Positions 44,369-52,339 of a stretch of 64,000 nucleotides of DNA are shown here, piece by piece. Location of the stretch: contig NZ_CP017696.1 of NCBI RefSeq assembly GCF_002715865.1, positions 1,984,001 to 2,048,000 of the forward strand. Direction: 5' to 3'. Below the pieces are notes generated by a model. It made no database searches, was not told the origin of the DNA, and saw nothing but the letters and a program-made list of their open reading frames with translations. The position numbers and the translations under genes were made by a program. Numbering within the stretch: position 1 is the first letter of the stretch; the number at the start of each line of letters is the position of its first letter. Source of the stretch: Bifidobacterium asteroides DSM 20089 (GTDB taxonomy: Bacteria > Actinomycetota > Actinomycetes > Actinomycetales > Bifidobacteriaceae).

Positions 44369-46489
44369 ATGTTCTTTCCACAGCCGGTCCATTCTGAACA
44401 GCCAGTCACCTATATGGCTCTGGGGCCCATTACGCCGGGTGCTGATATTCCTGACATCAGGGGACTGTATGCAGGCCCCGACCTGGATGGTTTGGAACAG
44501 ACTCCCGCCTGGACCTCGACCCATTCGCCCCTGCTGTTGGAGCATGCGCAGAACACCTACCTGCATCCTGGCCTGACAGGGCATCGGATTGTATCAGACC
44601 CCGAGGGCATCCAGGCTGGCCGTTCCTGGTCGCCCCGATTCCTGGTGGAGGGCAAGCCCGAGCAGACCGCTGACTCGCTGACCATCAAGGCCCGCGATGA
44701 GGATGCCCAGCTAGGGTTGGAAACCAGGGTGGAGGCAATGGCCGGCGGCTCCCTGCGGATTCGCCATACCCTGCGCAATCTGGGCACCGATCCTTTCCTG
44801 TTGGAGGGTCTGGAGGTCCGTCTGCCCTTGGACGACCAGCAGACCCAGATTCTGGACTTCGCCGGCAGGCACGAGCGTGAGCGCAGCCCCCAGCGCCATG
44901 ACCTGGCCGACGGAGCCTGGGTGCGTGAGTTCCGCTGGGGCCGCACCGGTTTCGAGGGGCCCGTGGTCATGGTGGGCACCCCAGGGTTCAACTTCCATCA
45001 CGGCAGGGTGCTCTGCGTCCAGCCGGCTTGGAGCGGGAACACGGTGCTTCGGGTGGAGCGGAACAGCGCCACCCCGGCAGGCATCAGCGCTGGTGAACTC
45101 CTTCTGCCCGGCGAGGTGGTCTTGGGCCAGGGTCAGGAGTACAGCACGCCCTGGATCGTTGTCACGGCCTCCGACCATGGCATGGATCCGATCATGAACA
45201 GCCTGCACGCCTGGGAGCGCACCCTGCCCGAGCATCCGCGCGAGCAGCCGGTCATCCTGAATGTCTGGGAGGCCATCACCTTCAACCACGACTTCGACAC
45301 CCTGCGCGACCTGGCCGACCGCGCCGCACGCATCGGGGTGGAGCGGCTCGTTCTGGACGACGGCTGGTTCCACCTGCGCCGGGACGACACGGCCGGTCTG
45401 GGCGACTGGTGGGTGGACCCGGCGGTCTGGCCCCAGGGTCTGGAGCCTTTAGTTGATTATGTCCATAAATTGGGGATGCAGTTCGGCCTCTGGTTCGAGC
45501 CGGAGATGATCAATCCGAATTCGGATGCCTTCCGTGACCATCCTGAGTGGGTCATGAGGGCATCCTCCAGAAACCCGGAGCTGCAGCGCAACCAGCTGGT
45601 CCTGGACCTGACCAACCCCCAGGCCTTCAACCACGTGCTGGAGGCCATGACCAAGGTTCTGGAGTCCTGCCACATCGACTACGTCAAGTGGGACCACAAC
45701 CGTGACCTGCTTGAGGCCGGTTCCCAGGCCCACGGCGGAGCGCCGGCCATCCACGAGCAGACACTGGCCTACTACCGCCTGCTGGACACTCTACGCGCTC
45801 GCTTCCCCAAGGTCGAGTGGGAGTCCTGCGCCTCGGGCGGCGGTCGCATCGATCTGGGCGTGATCGAGAAGATCCGCCGCTTCTGGAACTCCGACATGAC
45901 CGATGCCCTGAGCAGGCAGATGATCCAACGCTGGACCGAGCAGACCGTGGCTCCCGAGTATATCGGCGCCCATGTCTCCCAGCCCTCCTCCCAGCAGACC
46001 GGCAGAACCTACAGCCTGGATTTCCGGGCGGCCACGGCCGTCTTCGGGTCCATGGGCATCGAGTGGGACATCCGCCAGGCCAGCGAGGAGGACCTGGAGC
46101 GGCTCAAGGAGTGGGTCACCTGGTACAAGGCCAACCGTGGCTTCCTCCACTCCGGCCGCGTGGTCCGCCTGGACCTGGCCGACCCTTCGGTTCTGGCCCA
46201 TGGTGTAGTGGCCCCCGACCGCAGCCGTGCCATCCTGGCCCATGTCCAGTTGGACGAATCCCTGCATAATCGTGGTGTTTATCTACGTATTCCCGGCCTG
46301 GATCCCAAGGCCCGGTACCGGCTGGCTTGGACCGGCCCCGCCAAGCCCAGGGCTTCGCTTGAGCCTTTGGATTCGACGGGCCCGCTGGGGACCGCCGAGG
46401 TCACCGGCACCTATCTGGAGCGCGTGGGCGTTCGCATACCCCGCTGCCAGCCCGAGACCATCCGTCTGATTGACCTGGTCCGGGTCTGA
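44369..46489 (+). CDS. Alpha-galactosidase, GH36
   Basis: A 706-residue GH36 alpha-galactosidase, close to the usual size of the bacterial AgaA/RafA type. The order is an N-terminal beta-sandwich, a TIM barrel from about 300, and a C-terminal beta domain. The predicted nucleophile is Asp442 in YVKWDHNRDL; the acid/base is Asp509 in WNSDMTDALSR; DDGWFHLRRDD is the barrel-start motif. No signal peptide is present, so it hydrolyses imported alpha-galactosides in the cytoplasm. AAAGGA stands 6-7 nt before the ATG at 44369; the longer frame from 44327 is not favoured. Confidence 0.94.
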   Translation: MFFPQPVHSEQPVTYMALGPITPGADIPDIRGLYAGPDLDGLEQTPAWTSTHSPLLLEHAQNTYLHPGLTGHRIVSDPEGIQAGRSWSPRFLVEGKPEQTADSLTIKARDEDAQLGLETRVEAMAGGSLRIRHTLRNLGTDPFLLEGLEVRLPLDDQQTQILDFAGRHERERSPQRHDLADGAWVREFRWGRTGFEGPVVMVGTPGFNFHHGRVLCVQPAWSGNTVLRVERNSATPAGISAGELLLPGEVVLGQGQEYSTPWIVVTASDHGMDPIMNSLHAWERTLPEHPREQPVILNVWEAITFNHDFDTLRDLADRAARIGVERLVLDDGWFHLRRDDTAGLGDWWVDPAVWPQGLEPLVDYVHKLGMQFGLWFEPEMINPNSDAFRDHPEWVMRASSRNPELQRNQLVLDLTNPQAFNHVLEAMTKVLESCHIDYVKWDHNRDLLEAGSQAHGGAPAIHEQTLAYYRLLDTLRARFPKVEWESCASGGGRIDLGVIEKIRRFWNSDMTDALSRQMIQRWTEQTVAPEYIGAHVSQPSSQQTGRTYSLDFRAATAVFGSMGIEWDIRQASEEDLERLKEWVTWYKANRGFLHSGRVVRLDLADPSVLAHGVVAPDRSRAILAHVQLDESLHNRGVYLRIPGLDPKARYRLAWTGPAKPRASLEPLDSTGPLGTAEVTGTYLERVGVRIPRCQPETIRLIDLVRV

Positions 46490-46534
46490 CCCGCCGCCAT
46501 CTGCCACACCACAGGGATGAAGGAGCACTGCATC

Positions 46535-48172
46535 ATGAACCCAACCAGCCTTAGCCTGGGAGAGCCGGACTGGATTACGCTGACCACCGATGCCGACAGG
46601 GAGACAGCACCCGCAGGCAGGCCTTTTCACGCAGCCCCCGATGCGAGGGTCAGCCTCAAGGGCGAATCCGCTCTGACGGTCAGCCTGACCGCCGGCTCCA
46701 CCCCCATCCGGTCCCTGGCGCTGCGCTGGACCAGGCCCATGCCCGCCGACGACCTCTATCTGGGCGATGCCTGGGAGCGTGGCTACGGCCGCATGGGTTT
46801 CCAGACCATGCGTGCCAACCGGTTCATGCCCTGGTACTTCCTGGCGGCGGGTCAGGAGCAGACCGAGGGGTACGGGGTGGCCACCGGTGCCAACGCTTTC
46901 TGCTTCTGGCAGGTCGATACGGCCGGCATCACCCTCTTCCTTGACCTGCGCAACGGCGGCAGTGGTCTGGTGCTGGACGGACGGCTGCTTGAAGCGGCCA
47001 CCATCATCTGCCTGCAATATCCGCTCCAGGAGCGGGCTGGCGGTCCGGTCTTTGCTGTGGCCAGTGACTTCTGCTCCCGGATCAGCCGCAAGGGCCTTAT
47101 GCCCCCTGAGCCGGTCTACGGGAGCAATAACTGGTACTACGCCTACGGGGACTCCAGCCGTTCCCGGATTCTTGCCGATGCCGAGTATCTGGCCGACCTG
47201 ACCCAGGGCAACGCCCACCGCCCCACCATGGTCGTGGACGACGGCTGGCAGGACCACCACCGGCTTGAGGACTACAACGGTGGCCCCTGGCGGCGTGGCA
47301 ACCAGAAGTTCGGCGACATGGGCGCCCTGGCCGACCAGATCAAGGCCATGGGCATCAAGCCCGGCATCTGGTACCGCCCGCTCCTCAACGAGGATGAGAC
47401 CATTGCCGACCAGTTCAGGCTCCCGCACAACGGATGCCTGGACCCCTCGAACCCGCAGGCCCTGGACTACATCCGCCAGGACATCGCCCAGCTGGGGGAG
47501 TGGGGCTACCAGCTGGTCAAGCATGATTTCAGCACCTTCGACCTGCTGGGCAGGTGGGGCTTCCAGATGAACCCCTGGCCCAGCCCGGACGGCTGGCACT
47601 TCTACGACCGGAGCCTGACCAGCGCCCAGGTGGTCAAGCAGCTCTACCGGGCCATCTTCGAGCAGGCCACCGAGACCGGAATGCTGGTTCAGGGGTGCAA
47701 TGTGGTCGGCCACCTGGGCGTCGGCTTCATGCAGATCAACCGAACCGGCGACGACACCAGCGGCCTGCAGTGGGAGCGGACCAGGCAGATCGGAGTCAAC
47801 ACCCTGGCCTTCCGCCTGCCTCAGAACGGGAGCTTCTACGCCACCGACGCCGACTGCGTGGGCATATCCGACTCAATCGACTGGGAGCTCAACCGCCAGT
47901 GGATGGATCTCTTGGCGCGGACCGGCACCCCGCTCTTCTTTTCGGCCCGCCCCGGCAGCCTGACCGCCGGCCAGGAGGATCAGCTCAGGCAGGCGCTGGC
48001 CCTGGCCTCGACTGGTGGCGCCCATGCACTTCCCTCGGACTGGCTGGTCAACGACTGCCCTGAAATTTGGACTGACGACGGCGGCGCTCGCCGATACTCC
48101 TGGTATGAGCCGGCTGGCCTGGAGTTCGCGGACATGCCCGAGCGCTACGACGGGTATCTTTCCGCCGTCTAG
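46535..48172 (+). CDS. Second GH36/clan-D glycosidase, short form
   Basis: A 545-residue glycosidase-like protein. It shows DDGWQDHHRLEDYNGG at the barrel start and KHDFSTFDLLGRW, where Asp331 corresponds to the clan-D nucleophile. A late region FRLPQNGSFYATDADCVGIS could supply the acid/base Asp. It is shorter than its upstream neighbour and clearly not a duplicate. It belongs to a divergent GH36-type subgroup often annotated as alpha-galactosidase or melibiase; exact specificity is unknown. AAGGAG is 9 nt before ATG 46535; an ATG at 46517 is less well placed. It is the last gene of the operon. Confidence 0.82.
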   Translation: MNPTSLSLGEPDWITLTTDADRETAPAGRPFHAAPDARVSLKGESALTVSLTAGSTPIRSLALRWTRPMPADDLYLGDAWERGYGRMGFQTMRANRFMPWYFLAAGQEQTEGYGVATGANAFCFWQVDTAGITLFLDLRNGGSGLVLDGRLLEAATIICLQYPLQERAGGPVFAVASDFCSRISRKGLMPPEPVYGSNNWYYAYGDSSRSRILADAEYLADLTQGNAHRPTMVVDDGWQDHHRLEDYNGGPWRRGNQKFGDMGALADQIKAMGIKPGIWYRPLLNEDETIADQFRLPHNGCLDPSNPQALDYIRQDIAQLGEWGYQLVKHDFSTFDLLGRWGFQMNPWPSPDGWHFYDRSLTSAQVVKQLYRAIFEQATETGMLVQGCNVVGHLGVGFMQINRTGDDTSGLQWERTRQIGVNTLAFRLPQNGSFYATDADCVGISDSIDWELNRQWMDLLARTGTPLFFSARPGSLTAGQEDQLRQALALASTGGAHALPSDWLVNDCPEIWTDDGGARRYSWYEPAGLEFADMPERYDGYLSAV

Positions 48173-48551
48173 AAGTAGATGGCGGCCGTGCTCGGTTGGG
48201 ATGGGCACAGCCGCCTGTTCGCCGGATTGCAGTGATGGGAATCCGGCCTTACTCGTGCGAAGCACAGCGGGGAATATTCGATAACGACATTTACAGAGCC
48301 TCCCAAGAACTCTGCCGACTGTCTCCCTAACAGACGGTGCATGTCATTCGCTTCTGCATCTTTGTACAGTGATACAACCCTATCATCGCGCAATGACTAT
48401 GACAGCCAGATCCAGTGTCGGCGGAACTCATGGCTGACGGAATGAGTAAACAGCGGCCGGGCTGGCTGTGGTTGTATGCCCGTGGCCGTTCCGGCCGTGT
48501 TTCCGCCTCCTCCAGGCGCGGGCGGGGGGATTGATCCGTCCCAGGCCTGTC
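48173..48551. other. Intergenic region with operon terminator and a 16-bp duplicated tail
   Basis: About 380 bases between two convergent genes. A hairpin with arms GGCGGC-C-GTGC and GCAC-A-GCCGCC (48181-48215) probably ends the alpha-galactoside operon. The 16-mer CTTACTCGTGCGAAGC at 48248-48263 repeats the one at 48551-48566, which is the very 3' end of the surface-protein gene. No coding frame is credible. Confidence 0.55.
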
Positions 48552-51500
48552 TTACTCGTGCGAAGCGTGCAACAGTTGGTGTGCTTCCCTCCTGTGGCGG
48601 CGTGAAGCCAGAACCCCGCCCATGCCGGTCATGCCCGTAGCGAAGGCGAGGAGGATGCCTTCCCCTCCAGCCCGGGGAAGCACGCCTGCAGGCAGGTACG
48701 TGTAGGTGAGGGACTTGTTAATCAGGGTGCTTCCCTCGCCGCCCAGCGTGTAGCCCACGCTGACCGTGACCGGGCCCGGCAGGTGTTCAGGTGTCAAGAC
48801 CGTGACACTGCTGTCGTTTATATAGTTCAGATTCGTGGCAGGGCTGGTGTCGAACGTAACGCTGCTGATCACCTGGGACAGGTTGAACGCCACCGGAGTG
48901 GGAATCGATGAGTTGCTGATAGTGCCGTTGCCGAGCTGACCAAACTGGTTGTATCCCCATGCCCAGGTTTTTCCCTCTTTATCGATTCCCAGCGAGTGAT
49001 AGCCGCCAGCGCTCACTTGTACGGTTGTCACCGCGCCTGCATTCTTGGGGTACTGTACCAGCGCGGGAATCTCCGATTTGCTAGTAGTGCCGATACCAAG
49101 CTCACCGCTATCGTTGCCTCCCCACGCCCAGGCGTTACCGTTCTTGTCGATCGCCAGCGAGTGATAGCCGCCGGCACTCACCTGTATGGCTGTCACTGTG
49201 CCCGCGTTCTCGGGATATTTCACCATTCCTGGAACAGGATTCGCGTCAGCGCTGCTGGAACCGTTGCCGAGCTCACCCAGTTGGTTCCATCCCCATGCCC
49301 AGGTGTTTCCTTTTGTGTCTATTATCAACGAATGATCGGCTCCGGCACTCACCTGTATGGCTCTCACTGTGCCTGCATCCCTGGGGTATTGCACTGGCAC
49401 AGGGATTGCTGAGTCGATGTTGTTGCCGTTGCCGAGCTGGCCGAACCAGTTCCATCCCCATGACCAGGTGTTCCCCTTCGTGTCTATTGCCGCCGTATGG
49501 TGAAATCCTCCGCTGACTTGTATGGCTGTCACTGTGCCTGCATCCCTGGGGTATTGCGCTAGCGTGGGGATTGCTGAGTTGATGTTGTTGCCGTTGCCGA
49601 GCTCGCCAAACTGGTTGAATCCCCATGCCCAGATGTTCCCTCTCGCATCAAGCGCCAAGGAATGATAGTATCCGGCGCTCACCTGTACAGCTGTCAGCCC
49701 ACTGCGGGGATCGTTAGGGTCAATCACGCGCAAGGGAACGGTCGAATAGCCGCCGCTACTGCCGTTGCCGAGCTGACCCGATTCGTTATTCCCCCATGCG
49801 TACACGTATCCGTCGCTGCCCACTGCCAACGACTGCTCATCCCCAGCGCTGACCTGCACGTAGGTGAAATCCGCCGACGCGCCTGCAGGCTTTTTCACTA
49901 TGACGGGTTTGTTTCGCTGTGTGAGTGTCCCGTCGCCGAGCTGGCCGTAGTTGTTTCTTCCCCATGCGTAAGCGTTTCCGTCACTGCCGACCGCCAAAGT
50001 AAACCCTCTGTCTCCGAAATCTCTTGAGCCGCTGATCTGGTTGAATTTGATGCCTTGGCCAGGGGGTGGGGTGATGGTGGTGGTTTCGTTGCCGAACTGG
50101 CTGCCCTTGTCGGGGTTGATGGTCCATGTGCTTGGTGTCCATTTGGCGGTGAGGGTGAGGTTGTCGGTGACGGGCTTGCTGAAGTCGTAGGCGACTTCGC
50201 CGATGAACCACCCGTCGAACAGGAAGCCTTCGCGCACTGGGTCGGGGGTGGGCCGCTTCACCCTGCCGTACGGGGCGGGGAAATGCTGGTCTGCTGGTCC
50301 GGGGTCTCCTCCGCCCGTGTCGAATCGGACCGTAAATGTGGATCGTGGTTCGACGTCCCGTGTCAGCGGCTGGTCGACGGTGTAGTTGAGGCTTCTGGTG
50401 AAGGGCTGGCCGTCCTGACTGCCGGTGATGGTGATGGTGGCTGGTCCTGGCGTGTGGGCTGGTATGTCCGTCTGCCAGGCGTCGTTGCTCTTGTCGGGTG
50501 TCAGTGGCTGGCCGTCCATGCTGGCTGTTTCCAGGGTGGGCGTTGTGGTGGTGTCGGGTCTTGCCGGCTGGCCGGGCCGGCCCTGCCCGTCCAGGCTCCA
50601 CTGGTGGAGGCCGTCCTGCCTGCTGATGGCGGTGATCCTGCCGTCTGCAAGGACGGCCTGCGTGTATGGCTGGTTCCCGTTGTCGGCGCGCATGGGTGTT
50701 TCGCCGGGCTTCCATGCCCAGACGTGGCCCTCCCAGTCGGTGATGATGGCCTGGTTCTTGTCTGCCGTGATCCTGCTTGCTTTCATGCCCTCCGGCGGGC
50801 TGACGGCTGTCGGGTTGGTTGTGCTGTCGGCCAGGTACCAGGCCTGCCCGTCCGCGTCCAGGAGGAGGAACCCCTGGTTGAGGGCCTGCGCCTGGACGGT
50901 GCGCGTGCCCGGGTCCTGCCTGACGGGTTCGGGCTTGACATCGCCGGGGCTGCTCGTCTCCCAGGTCCAGGCCTGCCCGTCAGAGTCCACGATGAGGGTC
51001 CGGCTGGCGGAGGCGGCGGCGGTGACGGCCTGCGCCTTCCCGGGCAGGATGGTCGTGGCCTGCTCCAGGAGTTTCGGATTCGGGTCCCGGCTGTCTTTCT
51101 GGCTGTCTTGGAAGGCGTGGACCTGTCCTTTACGGTCCACGGCCAGGAGCCGGTCTCCGTTCAGGCTGATGCTGGTGAACCGGGTGTCCTGTCCGGTGTC
51201 GAGGATGGTGGGCGTTGATTGTTGGCTGTCCCAGGTATAGATGTGCTGGTCGGATCCGAGTGCCGCCTGCCATTGGTCGCCTGCCGCGGCCTGCAGGTAG
51301 TGGAACCCGTCGGATGCCTGCGTGGGGGAGGGCACCTGCACGGGTGTGTGGTCCTGTGTCCAGGTGTGGATGCGGCCGTCCCCGGTCAGGCCCACAATCT
51401 GGTCTCCTGCGGCTTGGATGCTCGTGTAGTAGGGTTCCTGCCTGTCGGGCGGGCTGATGGTCAGCCGGGTGCCGGTGGCGGGCCCGTGCTCCGGGCTTAG

Positions 51501-52034
51501 CGTCCAGTCCGTGATCCTCGACCATTGGGCTTTCAGGGTGGTGTCCTTCAGGACGGGGGTCCGGAAGTCATAGGGCCGGCCGTCGAGCGTCCACCCGTCG
51601 AACCGGAATCCGGGACGTTGCGGGTTTTCTTGCGGGGGAGTGGCGAGGGTGCCGGTCTTCACGCTCGCCTGTGTGGGCGTGCCGCCGTCGGCCGGGTCGA
51701 AGCGCACCATGTGCGCGGCCTGCTCGTCCGTCTTGTCGGATGGCTTGGCCGGAGAGGGGCCCGCGCCGTTGGTGGTGTCCTTCGGCGTTAACGGGGTGCC
51801 GGGGTTTGATGCCTGGGGGTTCAGAGGCGGGGCGGTTTCCAGCGGCGAGGGCGAGGGCAGCGGTGTGCCGGCTGCGCTGCCGGGGGTTTGTCCAGCTGTG
51901 TGGGGGGTCTGGCGGCCCCCCTCGATGGATGGGGGAGCGTCCGCCTGGGCGGACGCGGCGCCCAGGCCTGCCAGCAGGCCCAGCAGGAGGATCGTCGTCG
52001 CCGAGGCGCGACGCAGACGGGTACCCTGATGCAT
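48552..52034 (-). CDS. Giant cell-surface protein with RCC1-type propellers and InlB-like repeats
   Basis: An 1160-residue secreted protein. The order is: signal peptide (basic start, TILLLGLLAGLGAASAQA); a Pro/Thr/Ser-rich stalk; a first InlB/Flg_new-type repeat (RFDGWTLDGRPYDF); a degenerate seven-bladed-like region with repeated HTWTQ, YTWDS and WAWKPG units; a second InlB-like repeat (FLFDGWFIGEVAYDF); a regular RCC1 array with about seven units of the type YHSLAIDKNGNAWAWG; a TIG-like domain. A sorting signal follows, with LPRAG, a hydrophobic stretch and RRHRR. LPRAG departs from LPxTG. The start ATG has AAAGG about 10 nt upstream. It is likely a wall-anchored adhesin; its ligand is unknown. 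Confidence 0.85.
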   Translation of the reverse strand: MHQGTRLRRASATTILLLGLLAGLGAASAQADAPPSIEGGRQTPHTAGQTPGSAAGTPLPSPSPLETAPPLNPQASNPGTPLTPKDTTNGAGPSPAKPSDKTDEQAAHMVRFDPADGGTPTQASVKTGTLATPPQENPQRPGFRFDGWTLDGRPYDFRTPVLKDTTLKAQWSRITDWTLSPEHGPATGTRLTISPPDRQEPYYTSIQAAGDQIVGLTGDGRIHTWTQDHTPVQVPSPTQASDGFHYLQAAAGDQWQAALGSDQHIYTWDSQQSTPTILDTGQDTRFTSISLNGDRLLAVDRKGQVHAFQDSQKDSRDPNPKLLEQATTILPGKAQAVTAAASASRTLIVDSDGQAWTWETSSPGDVKPEPVRQDPGTRTVQAQALNQGFLLLDADGQAWYLADSTTNPTAVSPPEGMKASRITADKNQAIITDWEGHVWAWKPGETPMRADNGNQPYTQAVLADGRITAISRQDGLHQWSLDGQGRPGQPARPDTTTTPTLETASMDGQPLTPDKSNDAWQTDIPAHTPGPATITITGSQDGQPFTRSLNYTVDQPLTRDVEPRSTFTVRFDTGGGDPGPADQHFPAPYGRVKRPTPDPVREGFLFDGWFIGEVAYDFSKPVTDNLTLTAKWTPSTWTINPDKGSQFGNETTTITPPPGQGIKFNQISGSRDFGDRGFTLAVGSDGNAYAWGRNNYGQLGDGTLTQRNKPVIVKKPAGASADFTYVQVSAGDEQSLAVGSDGYVYAWGNNESGQLGNGSSGGYSTVPLRVIDPNDPRSGLTAVQVSAGYYHSLALDARGNIWAWGFNQFGELGNGNNINSAIPTLAQYPRDAGTVTAIQVSGGFHHTAAIDTKGNTWSWGWNWFGQLGNGNNIDSAIPVPVQYPRDAGTVRAIQVSAGADHSLIIDTKGNTWAWGWNQLGELGNGSSSADANPVPGMVKYPENAGTVTAIQVSAGGYHSLAIDKNGNAWAWGGNDSGELGIGTTSKSEIPALVQYPKNAGAVTTVQVSAGGYHSLGIDKEGKTWAWGYNQFGQLGNGTISNSSIPTPVAFNLSQVISSVTFDTSPATNLNYINDSSVTVLTPEHLPGPVTVSVGYTLGGEGSTLINKSLTYTYLPAGVLPRAGGEGILLAFATGMTGMGGVLASRRHRREAHQLLHASHE
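48890..49830 (-). repeat. Tandem ~165-bp RCC1-coding repeats
   Basis: Units of about 165-170 bp recur with the landmark ACTGTGCC(T/C)GC after GGCTGTCAC-like bases near 49025, 49195, 49365 and 49533. The two units around 49350-49460 and 49515-49620 are nearly identical over long stretches, which indicates recent duplication or gene conversion. They lie inside the surface-protein gene and keep frame. Confidence 0.7.
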
Positions 52035-52339
52035 AAGCCGACAACCTTTCGCCCACACCGGACACAGCCACTTCGAACATCCCCAGGAAGGTGCCGATGA
52101 ATCCCTGCTTACAACGTTCCATCCGTCAGGAAGCCGTCCAGTTCCCCAGTCCTCAAGCCGCCCCAGCGCCAGCCGTACAAGCCATATCGAAACCCAGCCA
52201 ACTCCCCAACACCACTACACTCAACATTTTACTCGAAAAAACGCAAAACTCGTGTCAAGAGACGACTGGATGTAATGAGGCCCCGCCTCCTGCTATCTGC
52301 AAGAGAACGGGGCCGCATTCTTAAACTACTAAGCGGTAA
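52035..52339. other. Gap between the surface-protein gene and ppc
   Basis: About 305 bases. It should contain the surface-protein promoter, but no convincing -10/-35 pair was picked out. A hairpin with arms GGCCCCG (52279-52285) and CGGGGCC (52308-52314) lies 25-60 bases after the ppc stop and probably terminates ppc, though without a T-run. Confidence 0.5.

Noticed and set aside
46283-47713. 476-codon open frame on the minus strand
   Set aside because: Antisense to the alpha-galactosidase genes and spans their boundary; no motifs.
48890-49830. Regularly spaced repeats that could suggest a CRISPR array
   Set aside because: Unit length is ~165 bp, repeats keep reading frame and encode RCC1 motifs; there are no short palindromic repeats with unique spacers and no cas genes.
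50055-51218. 387-codon plus-strand frame rich in Gly, Val and Asp
   Set aside because: Antisense to the surface-protein gene, without recognisable domain or ribosome-binding site.
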